Origin: Bdellovibrionales bacterium
GTDB lineage: Bacteria; Bdellovibrionota; UBA1018
Assembly: GCA_016786465.1 (NCBI GenBank)
Contig: JAEUWC010000026.1
Location: forward strand, 1-64,000
Direction of reading: 5' to 3'
DNA: 64,000 nucleotides
The notes under the pieces are model-generated. The model saw nothing but the letters and a program-made list of their open reading frames with translations, did not search any database and was not told where the DNA came from. How positions within the stretch are numbered: position 1 is the first letter of the stretch; each line of letters starts with the position of its first letter. Shown one piece after another: positions 32,293-41,830 of this stretch. The translations under genes and the position numbers were made by a program.

Positions 32293-33225
32293 TTAGGTCG
32301 AAGGATCCGCAAGCGCCGGACGATCTGGGTTCACCCCTAGATTCAAGGCCGTCGCCAAAGCAAGCCATTGCATTTCAACCAGCGCCGGAACCCAAGCCAA
32401 CGGCGACGATCCATAAACGCCAATCGAATGGGCAGCGCGAATCATCGATTCACGTGGATCTTTTGGCAAAGACACATGCCAGATCACATCTTTTTCACGC
32501 GAATATTCAAAGCGCGGTCCGTGGAAGAATTCTTCGCTGGAATACGCCCTAGCCGGCAAGCCCGCCATTTCAAGAAGCTTCAGCGCTCCTTCGCGTGCAA
32601 TCCATTCTCCTTCCCATTCGCCCAAAAGAATATTCGCACCCTTGCCTGCGCGTTTTTTCATCAAATCCAAATCCGGATCCCCCAAGCTGCGAAGGGCTTC
32701 CCATTCTTCAGCCAGTTTGATTCCAGAAAGCAAAGTCGTCACCGCGCAAATTGAACCGGTCACCGCCATCGTGTGCGGTTCGGCCTTTTCAACGGGTGTC
32801 GTTTCCAAAAGAAACTTCGCCCCTGGGGCTTGAATCACGTCTTGAGCCGAAACCTGGATCGTAAAACAACCCAGCTGGCTTGCCATATCCAATGCCTTCA
32901 AAGTGGATTCCGTTCGTCCACGATGCGTGAAACCAATCACCCAGTCCCCGCGGCTTGGAAGAACTTCGACCCCAAAGCCGGTGCTTTTGCAGACCAGAAC
33001 CGGGATGCGAATTCGCGAGCGATCGCGAATCAAAGTGTAGGCCGTCAACTTGGCCGCGAAATAGGAACTTCCGACCCCAAGCAAAATGACCCGTCTAGGT
33101 CCTTCGTGCGGAAATTCCTGGCCGGGGATGGCCAACACCTTTTCTGGAATGGATTTCCAGTATTCGCGCTGGCTGCGAAGTGCGGTTTCTACAATGGTTT
33201 GAGACGTAGTTTCAGAATCGCTCAT
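32293..33225 (-). CDS. SIS-domain sugar-phosphate isomerase-like protein
   Basis: A 310-residue protein with two SIS domains, similar to the isomerase half of GlmS or to AgaS/FrlB-type sugar isomerases and deaminases, without a glutaminase domain. Landmarks: VILLGVGSSYFAAKL, GFTHRGRTESTLKAL (phosphosugar loop), REGALKLLEMAGLPARAYSSEEFFHGP (catalytic His/Glu region) and ALNLGVNPDRP at the end. Substrate probably an amino-sugar phosphate. It starts 8 nt after the M20 peptidase gene with an AGGTGA site, so the two form an operon, perhaps for using peptidoglycan or amino-sugar fragments. Confidence 0.8.
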   Translation of the reverse strand: MSDSETTSQTIVETALRSQREYWKSIPEKVLAIPGQEFPHEGPRRVILLGVGSSYFAAKLTAYTLIRDRSRIRIPVLVCKSTGFGVEVLPSRGDWVIGFTHRGRTESTLKALDMASQLGCFTIQVSAQDVIQAPGAKFLLETTPVEKAEPHTMAVTGSICAVTTLLSGIKLAEEWEALRSLGDPDLDLMKKRAGKGANILLGEWEGEWIAREGALKLLEMAGLPARAYSSEEFFHGPRFEYSREKDVIWHVSLPKDPRESMIRAAHSIGVYGSSPLAWVPALVEMQWLALATALNLGVNPDRPALADPST

Positions 33226-33232
33226 GGATCAC

Positions 33233-34639
33233 CTATTTTTTGAATTTTTCAGCCAAGCCCGCAAACAAATGAATTTGGGCGGCACAGGATTTTTTTAGAT
33301 CAGAAATCAAAAGGCTTTCGTTTTCACCATGCGCATTGGTGTACGGATCTTCAACGCCGATCAAAAGTGCCGGGGCTCCACCCAGCGCTTCCGCAAACGG
33401 AGTCACAAACGGAATCGATCCGCCACAGCCAATGAAGTACGGATCACGCCCGTAACCTTTGGAAAGCGCTTCGCGAGCAATTTCAAAAGCAGGGCCACTG
33501 GAATCCGCTGCCCATGCACCACTGCAACCATCTTCTTTGAAGCGAACTTCAAGACCCCAAGGGCAAGCGTCTTTAAGCGCCTTTTGCAAAGCGGCCATCG
33601 TCGCAACAGGATCCATCCCTTGAACAACCCGGATTGTGACCTTGGCCCATGCGGCGTCGCAGATGATGTTTCCCGCTTGCGCGCGTGAAGAAGCTTGAAT
33701 CGCGTTTACTGTCAGACTGGGGTAGCGCCAAATCTGCGCAACCGGGTTTGGACCTTCCTTTAAAATTTTCGCCGACCCCAGAAGCCCGGATTGTTTTCGA
33801 AATTCCGATTCCTCGTAAGGAAGCTTTCGCATTTCGGCTTCTTCTGCTGCTGTCACCGGCTTCACCGCTTCACGCAGCCCGGGAATCGCAATCTTGCCTT
33901 CGGTGTCCACCAAGGTAGCCAGCATTTTTGAAAGGGCCATGGCGGGATCAGGAAGTGGCCCTCCCCACATTCCCGAATGCACGGTTTTTGAAAGCGCGCG
34001 GACTTCGACTTCAACACCCACCAGACCGCGCAGTGCCACCGTCAACGCGGGAATTCCGCAGTCGTAATTTGAAGTATCGGTCAGAACCAAAACGTCCGCG
34101 TCCAAAAGCTTACGGTAGGTTTTTAGAAAAAGCGGAAGGTGATCACTGCCACATTCTTCTTCGCCTTCGACAACGATTTTCAAATTCACGGGGCACTGGC
34201 CACCGCCGTTTAGAAATGCTGAAAGGGCCGCGGTGTGAACAATCACCCCGGCTTTGTCGTCAGCGGCGCCACGGCCATACAATCGCAATCCACCTGGACC
34301 ATCGATTTCAACCGGTTCAAAGGGCTGGGTCTTCCAAACATCTTCGCGCCCTGGCGGCTGCACATCGTGGTGCGCATACAAAAGCACGGTCGGTGCATTC
34401 GGGCCTGCATGCAGCCATTGGCCAAAGACATAGGGGTGCGCGCCCGGGACCTCTAAAAGTTTTACGTCTTCAAACCCGCGTTTTTTTAAAAGCGCGGCGA
34501 CGGCTTCGGCGCTGGCGCGAACGTGTTTAGGATCAAAGCCATCGAAGCTAACGCTTGGAATTCGAACCAGTTTCTTCAAATCTTCCAAGTGTTCGGGGAA
34601 AGTCTTTTCAAGATGGGAAAGCGCTGCAGCAATAGACAT
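33233..34639 (-). CDS. M20-family metallopeptidase (dipeptidase)
   Basis: A 468-residue zinc exopeptidase of the M20 family (ArgE/DapE/carnosinase-like). Metal ligands and catalytic residues are visible: LLYAHHDVQPPG (His and catalytic Asp), GRGAADDKAG (bridging Asp), VVEGEEECGSDH (catalytic and ligand Glu), and a C-terminal ligand His in PYTNAHGENES. The insert lid domain spans about residues 200-330. No signal peptide, so it works on peptides in the cytoplasm. I chose ATG at 34639 over an upstream one at 34696 that falls in the divergent promoter. Operon with the SIS gene. Confidence 0.92.
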   Translation of the reverse strand: MSIAAALSHLEKTFPEHLEDLKKLVRIPSVSFDGFDPKHVRASAEAVAALLKKRGFEDVKLLEVPGAHPYVFGQWLHAGPNAPTVLLYAHHDVQPPGREDVWKTQPFEPVEIDGPGGLRLYGRGAADDKAGVIVHTAALSAFLNGGGQCPVNLKIVVEGEEECGSDHLPLFLKTYRKLLDADVLVLTDTSNYDCGIPALTVALRGLVGVEVEVRALSKTVHSGMWGGPLPDPAMALSKMLATLVDTEGKIAIPGLREAVKPVTAAEEAEMRKLPYEESEFRKQSGLLGSAKILKEGPNPVAQIWRYPSLTVNAIQASSRAQAGNIICDAAWAKVTIRVVQGMDPVATMAALQKALKDACPWGLEVRFKEDGCSGAWAADSSGPAFEIAREALSKGYGRDPYFIGCGGSIPFVTPFAEALGGAPALLIGVEDPYTNAHGENESLLISDLKKSCAAQIHLFAGLAEKFKK

Positions 34640-34668
34640 CCCACTTATGTAGGGCCGACCCGTCTGAC

Positions 34669-34696
34669 TTGACAACGAAAATCCCTGGGCTATCAT
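34669..34696 (+). promoter_or_regulatory. Promoter, leaderless layout
   Basis: A perfect TTGACA (34669-34674), 16-bp spacer, TATCAT (34691-34696), then 9 nt to ATG 34706. Confidence 0.65.
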
Positions 34697-34705
34697 GAAA
34701 TCTGA

Positions 34706-35365
34706 ATGGCCGAAGTCGAAACCAGAACTGCCGGATCATCGGTCCGGATTAAGCTAAACGCGTCATTTTGGCGCCACGGATTCTGCGTTCCCTTTTCTGA
34801 AGACGTCACCCCTTCTAGCCTTTTTTTGAAACACCGACACTTCTTGGTCATCGACGTCGAAACCCAGAAACTGGTGCAAGACGTCGGCGGCTGGGATCAC
34901 ATCGACAAGCTGGGAATTTCGGTGGCCTGTGCTTATGACAGCAAAACGGATCAGTTCCTGTCGTACAAAGAAAACGAACTTTCAAAGCTGATCGACCTTT
35001 GCGAAGAGCGCTTGGTCGTCGGCTACAACATTCGCGGCTTCGACTTGCCCGTCATGGTTCCTTACGGCCTGAATCCTTCAAAATTAGACGTATTTGATCT
35101 GATGTACGATTTAGAAGCACTGACCCGCCAACGCTTTTTGAAACTGGAAGCCGTGGCGCGTGGAACGCTTGGGGCTGGGAAATCGGCAGACGGCCTGATG
35201 GCTGTTGAATGGTACAAGCGCGGCGAAATTCAGAAGATCATCGATTACTGTCTACAAGACGTGAAGGTCACCCGCGACGTCTTCCAATTTGGACGTCAGA
35301 ATGGCTTTGTGAAAATTCAGCGAAGCGAAGAAAACGTCACCCAAGTTCCCGTTCAGTGGAACTGA
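34706..35365 (+). CDS. RNase H-like 3'-5' exonuclease-type protein (YprB-like)
   Basis: A 219-residue protein with a DEDD-type ribonuclease H-like fold: FLVIDVETQKL (Exo I, Asp-x-Glu), LVVGYNIRGFDLPVM (Exo II, Asn/Asp), and YCLQDVKVTRDVF (Exo III, Tyr-x3-Asp). The pattern matches the predicted RNase H-like exonucleases of the YprB group. The first 40 residues are unassigned and might be non-conserved, but the leaderless promoter supports ATG 34706. Acts in the cytoplasm on RNA or DNA ends; substrate unknown. Confidence 0.8.
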   Translation: MAEVETRTAGSSVRIKLNASFWRHGFCVPFSEDVTPSSLFLKHRHFLVIDVETQKLVQDVGGWDHIDKLGISVACAYDSKTDQFLSYKENELSKLIDLCEERLVVGYNIRGFDLPVMVPYGLNPSKLDVFDLMYDLEALTRQRFLKLEAVARGTLGAGKSADGLMAVEWYKRGEIQKIIDYCLQDVKVTRDVFQFGRQNGFVKIQRSEENVTQVPVQWN

Positions 35366-35404
35366 TTGCGCGTAGCGCATTTCTTATATTCCCTTATAAA
35401 ACTT

Positions 35405-35482
35405 TTGACAGATGAAGGGGTTCGCCTCAGACTCGTTGTTACCACGGACGGAGGCTGGGAACCCAAGGATGGGTTTTTTTTC
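35405..35482 (+). ncRNA. Possible small RNA or 3' UTR
   Basis: A perfect TTGACA (35405-35410) with a poor -10 (CAGACT at 35428) lies upstream of a clean terminator at 35459-35481. A transcript of about 45 nt could arise here, or the stretch may only be the 3' UTR of the exonuclease gene. Nothing else is visible in 35366-35541 except short GC-rich hairpins. Confidence 0.25.
35459..35482 (+). terminator. Rho-independent terminator
   Basis: AACCCA, tetraloop AGGA, TGGGTT followed by a run of T (35474-35481). It would end the exonuclease transcript or a small RNA. Confidence 0.75.
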
Positions 35483-35541
35483 CCGGGCCGTCGGCCCTCA
35501 AGTCTCGGGCCGGCTTCGCCTGCCCTGGTCATCCAGACGCC

Positions 35542-36102
35542 CTATCGCGCGGCATAGATCGCAAGCAGATCCGCCGCAAATTCCGAAACACCTTTGGACG
35601 AACCTTTTCCGCCACGGCATCCCTGCCAGTCTTTGACCCCACCGTCGGTGCGGACCATTCGAACCTTCACCGGATAAAGGCAGCCCGAAAAATTCCCGGA
35701 CCCTTCGTCGATGATTTCAGAAAGCCCCGCCAATCGATCGCGCATTTGCGCAAGATTCAGCGGCTTCAGTTCAGCGACATTTGCTGGAACCGAAGCCAAT
35801 CCTCGATTCTTGATTTCAGGTGCGGAAATTTTCTTTTTAAAGATCCCTTTGGGCAGAATCTGAACCCGAAGCGCCTTTTCGTCTTTTGCGTAAACTTGAA
35901 TTGCGAAAGTCGTTGGACCACCCCAGCGTTCGCCAGGACCCGTAAATTCAACGTACGCTTCCGTAAAAGGCTGTTCCGTGACCAATCCCGCAGCAACCCC
36001 CTGGCGTTGATTACCCATGCATCCTGAAAAACCGATTGCTGTCAGGGCGGCTAGTGCGGCGAATGCGGAAAGCATCAGCGGTTTCATCGTTTGCCGTTTC
36101 AT
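35542..36102 (-). CDS. Lipoprotein of unknown function
   Basis: A 186-residue protein with a lipoprotein signal (hydrophobic stretch followed by GFSGC near residue 28). The mature part carries PANVAELKPLNLAQMRDRLAGL and a Cys pair near the C terminus (SGCLYPV, WQGC). The start ATG overlaps the stop of the upstream gene (ATGA), so the two are coupled. Family not recognised. Confidence 0.6.
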   Translation of the reverse strand: MKRQTMKPLMLSAFAALAALTAIGFSGCMGNQRQGVAAGLVTEQPFTEAYVEFTGPGERWGGPTTFAIQVYAKDEKALRVQILPKGIFKKKISAPEIKNRGLASVPANVAELKPLNLAQMRDRLAGLSEIIDEGSGNFSGCLYPVKVRMVRTDGGVKDWQGCRGGKGSSKGVSEFAADLLAIYAAR

Positions 36103-37385
36103 GGATTGTCTCCGTCAGTGCCGTAATTGGAATCATAGGCCGGGGCGCGACCGCCACCACTTCCCCCGGTTTCGCCGGTTTCCGACATCGGGTAACTGGG
36201 CGGAGGGCCTTCTGCTGCTTCAAAATAAGGGGATGGACCTTCAGTCGTGCCTTCATCCGTATTGCCAGCGGATTCTGAATCCACGGAAGCGGACGAAGAC
36301 GACGAAACAGAATCAACGGTTCCAAAAATTTCCGGCTGAATCCCGCTGGCCATCTGGGCATCGGACGTCCACTGGAACTTGGCGATGCACTCTTTTGCCT
36401 TGGGCGCAGCCAATGCGCGAATTGCACATCCGGGATCAGCGATCTTCTGAGCAAAAACGCTGCTAATAGCCCAACCGGCTTCAGAATACTGTCCAGCGCC
36501 ACAGCTTTCCTGGACTGGGATCTTTAAGCAGCTGAGAATCTGGTTCCAAGGCTGCGCGCTTCCCAAGCGCTTCAATTCGCAAGGATTCACGCTGTGAAGA
36601 ATCACGCGGGCCATTTCAAACTGAGCACGCTTTGGATTTTTCGCGATGATGTCTGAAAAACCACCCCCGACGCGAATAACGGAATCGCCGCCTGAATCCA
36701 GCGCGTAGGTCACAATTCCACGAAACCCCAAGTCAGGTTCATCTTTGGATGGGCGTTCAATCTTCAGCCCCCGGATCTGGCGCGAAATCACGTTAACGAT
36801 GGCTTCGTCCAATTTGCCTTCTGCCTTGATTCCTTCGCCTTTGAACCAATCCAAGATTTTACGCTGGGTTTCAGCAAACGCGGCCTGAACTTTCACCCAT
36901 TCGACATCCGACCAGCCTTCGGACGCGATTCCGCGCCCGGGCATTTCAACGGCCACGCAACGACCGGCGGCGTCTTTTCCGTAATTCAACAAAGCGGCCG
37001 AAGTGATTCCGCCGCTATTTAATTCAGACGAATTCATTTTTCGGGACCCGTTTTCGCGGTCACCCGAACTTTTCATCAAACCTTGGGCTTCGGCCAGGGC
37101 GCCGGCCTTGCCCGCATCGCCTCCCCAGCCTTTTAGATCGTCATCGTTCCCAGCGCCCTGCCGACCTGCCGCTGATCCTTCTTCCGCGGCGTAATTTTCG
37201 CCGTCATCGGTGGATGCTGCCTTCTTTTGGAAAACTTTCGATAAGGTGCTTTTGGTTTTCAAAAACCAAAGCTTTCCGGAATCGGTTCCGGTCACGACCA
37301 GCGTTCCGATGACGCCAACCGACACTAGGCCTAAAAAAAGTCGCCCTTCCCACCGATTCGGGTTCAAGAAATTGGATGAAGCCAT
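36099..37385 (-). CDS. Membrane-anchored protein with disordered tail, function unknown
   Basis: A 428-residue protein with one N-terminal membrane segment (LFLGLVSVGVIGTLVVTG, about residues 16-33), a Gly/Asp-rich linker (60-100), a globular middle (about 120-340, with paired Cys in NPCELKRL and LSCLKIP and an ARVILHSVNPC segment) and a low-complexity C terminus of Ser, Gly, Pro, Glu and Tyr. The bulk probably faces the periplasm. Coupled with the lipoprotein gene behind it, so the two products may act together. Confidence 0.55.
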   Translation of the reverse strand: MASSNFLNPNRWEGRLFLGLVSVGVIGTLVVTGTDSGKLWFLKTKSTLSKVFQKKAASTDDGENYAAEEGSAAGRQGAGNDDDLKGWGGDAGKAGALAEAQGLMKSSGDRENGSRKMNSSELNSGGITSAALLNYGKDAAGRCVAVEMPGRGIASEGWSDVEWVKVQAAFAETQRKILDWFKGEGIKAEGKLDEAIVNVISRQIRGLKIERPSKDEPDLGFRGIVTYALDSGGDSVIRVGGGFSDIIAKNPKRAQFEMARVILHSVNPCELKRLGSAQPWNQILSCLKIPVQESCGAGQYSEAGWAISSVFAQKIADPGCAIRALAAPKAKECIAKFQWTSDAQMASGIQPEIFGTVDSVSSSSSASVDSESAGNTDEGTTEGPSPYFEAAEGPPPSYPMSETGETGGSGGGRAPAYDSNYGTDGDNP

Positions 37386-37487
37386 TCGGTCCTGTTCCCC
37401 CTAAGAATCAGTCTAAGTGCTGGAAACGGAATGTAAAGCGTGAAGATCGGCGCGGGCAGCCAGCCGTCAAGAATCCGCCGCCAAGAA

Positions 37488-37516
37488 TAGACAGAATGAC
37501 TTGGGAACATTAGGAT
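37488..37516 (+). promoter_or_regulatory. Promoter, leaderless layout
   Basis: TAGACA (37488-37493), 17-bp spacer, TAGGAT (37511-37516), then 6 nt to ATG 37523. Confidence 0.55.
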
Positions 37517-37522
37517 CAGCCC

Positions 37523-39427
37523 ATGCAAAATTCCAAACGTGTGATTCGGGCCGCCGCCCTTTTGACGACGCTTTTTTTAGCTGCATGCGCTGGCCCGGGA
37601 ACCCAAGAAAACCCCATTCCAAAATCTGAATCGGCATCGCATCCCGGATCAACGGATCCGAATGTCGAAATGCTGGTCATCTTCGGCACCAACGATATTC
37701 ACGGGGCATTAGGACCGCAGAATCTGAAAACCAAAGAAGCCGACGGGTCGTCTGGAACTTCGTATAGCCGTGGCGGACTTTCCTATCTTTCTTCGCACAT
37801 CAAAATTTTGCGCCAGGAACACGGAAACCGTCTCTTGCTTTTGGATGGCGGCGATCAGTTTCAGGGATCGATTGAAAGCAATTCCAAAAAAGGTGCACCC
37901 ATTACCGCGTGGATGAATCTTTCGGGATACACGGCAGCATCCATTGGAAACCACGAATTTGATTTTGGCCAAGAAGCGCTTCAAGAAAGAATGAAAGAAG
38001 CGCAGTTTCCGTATTTAGCGGCCAATATTCGGGAAAAAAGCACGGGAAAACTTCCGAACTTTCCGAATCTAAAGCCCAGCACGATTGTTCAGGCCGGACG
38101 CCTGAAGGTGGGATTGATTGGGTTGACGACTCGGGATACTCCGGTTGCGACCGTCCCCACCAACGTGAAGAATTTGGAATTTTTAAGCCTAGCCGACACG
38201 ACCAAGCGTGAAGCCAAGAAACTTCGTGACCAAGGCGCGCAAGTGGTTTTGGTCGTTACCCACGCCGGCGTTCGCTGCGACACCGGACCATTTCCTAGAA
38301 ACTTGATTCGTAAACCCAGCGACCCACAGACGGAATGCGATCCACAAGACGAAGTCTATGAACTTTTAAAAACCGTTCCGAAAGGAACCGTGGACGGAGT
38401 CGTCGCAGGCCATAGCCACACGATCGTTCACCACTACCTGAACGGAACACCCGTGATTCAGTCAGGATCACGCGCAGGTCAGTTTCACTTGATGTACTTG
38501 TTTTACGACCTGAAGGCCGGAAAACTGCTTTCGGATCAAACGCAGATTGAAGGGCCGATTCCGGTCTGTCCTGAAATTTTTAAAAACCAACGCGATTGCC
38601 AGGGCGATCGTCCAGCACCCAAAGCGGGTCGCGGCGGGCTGGTGAAATCCGTATTCCGCGGCGTTTCGATCGAAGCCGATCTGGCCGCAGATCAGCTCTT
38701 GGCGCCCCATTTTGCGGATGCTGAAGCTTTGAAGAAAACGGTGGTGGGTCATGCCGATCGGGCCATTGAACATTCACGCACGACTGAAGCCGCACTTGGA
38801 AATCTAGTCACCGATGCAATGCTCAGTGCGACCCAGGCTGATGTGGCGCTGGTGAACCCAGGCGGTCTACGTGCACCGATTGGTTCGGGCGACATTACGT
38901 ACGGAGATGTCTTTCAAACCCTGCCTTTTGAAAATTCCGTAAGCTTACTGGATGTCAGCGGCAAAGAATTGAACCGGATTCTTCAAGTTGCCGAAAGCGG
39001 CGCGCGCGGGCTTTTTCCCATTGCGGGAATGCAGGTCGACTTAGTTGATTTAAAGCATGAAGTCGCCGGCAAGGACTTGGACAAAAACGGAAAGGTCGAA
39101 CCCTGGGAAGTCGATCGATTGATTCGAATCAAGGACCGATCCGGCAATCCGATCAAGGACCAAAAACGCTACAAACTAGCGACCATCGATTTCCTGGTTC
39201 AGGGCGGCGACAATATGGGCTGGGCTTTTAATCAGGTCCCAAAAGACAAGGTCACGATGAACCATTCGGGGTTCATTCGGGACGTGGTCATCGAATACTT
39301 AAAGAAGAACAACCCAATTAATTCAACCGGGAAGCCCCTGGTCAGTTCGGCAAGCCCAAGAATCCGTTTATTGCCACCTCAGGCCCCGGCAGCACGCGGT
39401 CGCGCCAAGGGAAAAAAACGAAAGTAA
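37523..39427 (+). CDS. 5'-nucleotidase/UDP-sugar hydrolase-family lipoprotein
   Basis: A 634-residue periplasmic enzyme with lipobox LAA-C22. The calcineurin-like metallophosphatase domain has FGTNDIHGAL, LLLDGGDQFQGS, SIGNHEFDFG, VVTHAG and VVAGHSHTIVHHY; the C-terminal 5'-nucleotidase domain has ALGNLVTDAMLSAT, NPGGLRAPI and FENSVSLLDVSG. Like UshA or CpdB it would hydrolyse nucleotides outside the inner membrane, useful for salvage of nucleotides from a host or prey cell. It ends with a basic tail (RGRAKGKKRK). Confidence 0.9.
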   Translation: MQNSKRVIRAAALLTTLFLAACAGPGTQENPIPKSESASHPGSTDPNVEMLVIFGTNDIHGALGPQNLKTKEADGSSGTSYSRGGLSYLSSHIKILRQEHGNRLLLLDGGDQFQGSIESNSKKGAPITAWMNLSGYTAASIGNHEFDFGQEALQERMKEAQFPYLAANIREKSTGKLPNFPNLKPSTIVQAGRLKVGLIGLTTRDTPVATVPTNVKNLEFLSLADTTKREAKKLRDQGAQVVLVVTHAGVRCDTGPFPRNLIRKPSDPQTECDPQDEVYELLKTVPKGTVDGVVAGHSHTIVHHYLNGTPVIQSGSRAGQFHLMYLFYDLKAGKLLSDQTQIEGPIPVCPEIFKNQRDCQGDRPAPKAGRGGLVKSVFRGVSIEADLAADQLLAPHFADAEALKKTVVGHADRAIEHSRTTEAALGNLVTDAMLSATQADVALVNPGGLRAPIGSGDITYGDVFQTLPFENSVSLLDVSGKELNRILQVAESGARGLFPIAGMQVDLVDLKHEVAGKDLDKNGKVEPWEVDRLIRIKDRSGNPIKDQKRYKLATIDFLVQGGDNMGWAFNQVPKDKVTMNHSGFIRDVVIEYLKKNNPINSTGKPLVSSASPRIRLLPPQAPAARGRAKGKKRK

Positions 39428-39478
39428 GGTCTGTCTTTCCTGAAAAACCCCATGGATAATGGCGATGGGGGAAAGCAA

Positions 39479-41746
39479 ATGGACTCCAAAAGCGCTAAGG
39501 CAGTGGTTGGCCAGTTGGATCAATGGAGCAAGAAGGACTTCGAATCCAATCGAAGGGTCTTGTCGTTTGAAGAATACCTCAGCCTAGTTGCCGAAAGCCC
39601 CACCCTTCACCTTCGCGGGTCGTCTCGATACGCGGTCGAAATGATGGATTTCTATGGCAAGACTGCGGTCAAGGATCCATCCCTTTACGCGGGCAGCGGC
39701 GGACAAATCTATCGATTCAAGATCTTCGACGCCTGGTCCGACGGACTGAATCGAAAAGTCGTTGGGCAAGAATCGGTTCAAACCCAAATCTACAATTCGC
39801 TGAAGTCTTTTGCCCGCCAAGGCGTGAACAATAAAATGCTTCTTCTTCATGGCCCAAACGGTTCAGCGAAAAGTTCGCTGATTCAATCATTAATGGCGGG
39901 CCTTGAACGCTACAGCCATGAAAACACCGGCGCGCTTTATTCGTTTAGCTGGGTGTTTCCCGTTGAAAAGGCCGTCAAAGGCGGAATTGGCTTGGGCGGA
40001 TATTCTGGGGGTTCAACCAAAGAATCGACGCTAACGACTTATGCAAAACTTCCTGACGAAGAAGTGCTGGCGCGAATTCCCTGCGAACTTCGCGATCACC
40101 CATTTCTTCTGATCCCGGCTAGCCAAAGAAAATCGGCACTGGCGAAGTTCATCGGCGACGCCAAGGTCGAAGAACTTTGGGCACAAATGCCGCATTACCT
40201 GACCCGGGGTGACCTAAGCCATCGCAACAAGCTGATCTTTGATGCGCTGATGACGGCCAATAATGGCGATTTGAAAAAAGTGCTGATGCACATTCAGGTG
40301 GAACGTTTCTACCTGTCTAGGCGCTATCGCGAAGGTTTGGTCACAATCGAACCGCAAATGCATGTTGATGCCCAGTACCAGATGCTGACCATGAATCGAA
40401 GCCTGGGAAGCCTTCCGCCTTCGCTTCAAAGCCTGAACCTTTTTTCGCTATCGGGTGATTTGATCGACGGAAATCGGGGCTTGGTCGAATACAGCGATCT
40501 ACTGAAACGCCCGATCGATTCTTTCAAATACCTGCTGATTGCCTGCGAAACGGGATCGGTCAACGTCGGAAATTCAATCGCGCACCTGGACACACTTTTG
40601 ATGGGTTCGACCAACGAACTTCAGTTGGATGCGTTCAAAGAATTTCCAGATTTCATGTCGTTCAAGGCCCGGATCGAATTGATCAAGGTGCCCTACCTGC
40701 TTTCGGTCACTGAAGAAAAAGAAATCTACCAGCCTGATCTTGAACAGGTGAATCAGGAAAAACACGTCGCGCCCCATACCGATTGGGCACTGGCGCTTTG
40801 GGCGGTTCTGACCCGCCTGAAAAAACCCAATAGCATCAACTATCCTCCGAACATCAGTTCGATTGTTTCCAGCATGACACCGCTTCAAAAGTCGTCTTTG
40901 TACAGCGACGGCGAAGTTCCAGAAAACCTGAACGCCGAAGACCGCAAAGTCTTGCGCGCAGCGATTCGAAAACTGAAAGAAGAATACGGTGCGATCCCCT
41001 ATTACGAAGGCCGTATGGGAGCATCCCCGCGTGAAATGAAGTCCATTCTTCATGCGGCTGCGCAGAATTCTGAATTTTCGTGCTTAACTCCTTTGGCGGT
41101 GATGCGAGAACTGGAAGAATTCGTTAAGCGCGTGACTGAATACGAATTTTTGAAACAAGACGTGAAGGATGGTTACCACGACGCTGCAGAATTCATTTCC
41201 GTGGTTCGAAACGAATACTTGAACGTGATTGATCGCGAAGTTCGCGACTGCATGGGCCTTTACGATCGCAACCAATGGGAAGATTTCATCAAAAAATACG
41301 TTCAGCACGTGGCGCTTGCGATCAAAAAAGAAAAGATCAAAAACCCGATTACCGGAAAGATGGAAGACCCGGATTACGCGTTAATTGATGAATTTGAAAA
41401 GATCGTTCAGGCCCCTAAAGAAGGTGCCGAACGCGACAGCTTTCGCCAGAACATGATTACCCAGGTGGGCGCCTGGTCGCTGGACCACCCGGGCCAAACC
41501 GTGATTTATGCACGGGTTTTCCCAGAATACTGGCACCGACTGGAATCGCATTATTACGAATCCCAGAAGGAAACGCTGACGAAAATGCACAACGCACTGC
41601 TTCTTTATGGTAAGGAAGACGCCATGGACGAGGGTAAAACCTTGGCCCTAAAAACCATCGAAAACATGAAGAAGCGTCTGGGATACAACGATGAATCCGC
41701 CAAGGAAGTCATCATGTTCCTGATGAAAAGCCGGTATCGGGAGTAG
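39479..41746 (+). CDS. prkA: PrkA-family serine protein kinase
   Basis: A 755-residue AAA+/kinase protein of the PrkA (YeaG) family, tied to stationary-phase and stress control in other bacteria. The AAA part has Walker A LLHGPNGSAKSSL, a central FSLSGDLIDGNRGLVEYSDLLKRPID segment typical of PrkA, and the C-terminal kinase-like region ends in a helical domain. It is longer than the usual about 640 residues, mainly in the middle. I chose ATG 39479 with GGGGAAAG upstream over ATG 39452. The usual partners yeaH and spoVR are not next to it. Confidence 0.9.
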   Translation: MDSKSAKAVVGQLDQWSKKDFESNRRVLSFEEYLSLVAESPTLHLRGSSRYAVEMMDFYGKTAVKDPSLYAGSGGQIYRFKIFDAWSDGLNRKVVGQESVQTQIYNSLKSFARQGVNNKMLLLHGPNGSAKSSLIQSLMAGLERYSHENTGALYSFSWVFPVEKAVKGGIGLGGYSGGSTKESTLTTYAKLPDEEVLARIPCELRDHPFLLIPASQRKSALAKFIGDAKVEELWAQMPHYLTRGDLSHRNKLIFDALMTANNGDLKKVLMHIQVERFYLSRRYREGLVTIEPQMHVDAQYQMLTMNRSLGSLPPSLQSLNLFSLSGDLIDGNRGLVEYSDLLKRPIDSFKYLLIACETGSVNVGNSIAHLDTLLMGSTNELQLDAFKEFPDFMSFKARIELIKVPYLLSVTEEKEIYQPDLEQVNQEKHVAPHTDWALALWAVLTRLKKPNSINYPPNISSIVSSMTPLQKSSLYSDGEVPENLNAEDRKVLRAAIRKLKEEYGAIPYYEGRMGASPREMKSILHAAAQNSEFSCLTPLAVMRELEEFVKRVTEYEFLKQDVKDGYHDAAEFISVVRNEYLNVIDREVRDCMGLYDRNQWEDFIKKYVQHVALAIKKEKIKNPITGKMEDPDYALIDEFEKIVQAPKEGAERDSFRQNMITQVGAWSLDHPGQTVIYARVFPEYWHRLESHYYESQKETLTKMHNALLLYGKEDAMDEGKTLALKTIENMKKRLGYNDESAKEVIMFLMKSRYRE

Positions 41747-41830
41747 ATTTTTCTGAACATCACGCATGACCTGCAAGCGGATTCGTACCTGGTCACCCAC
41801 CAGGTCGGGCCTAACCAAGAAGGAATCCGC

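Noticed and set aside
41747-41830. Upstream extension of the pseudouridine synthase gene to the prkA stop
   Set aside because: The frame is open and looks S4-like, but it has no ATG, GTG or TTG; TTG at 41831 has a well-placed AAGGA. I kept the shorter form and noted the alternative.
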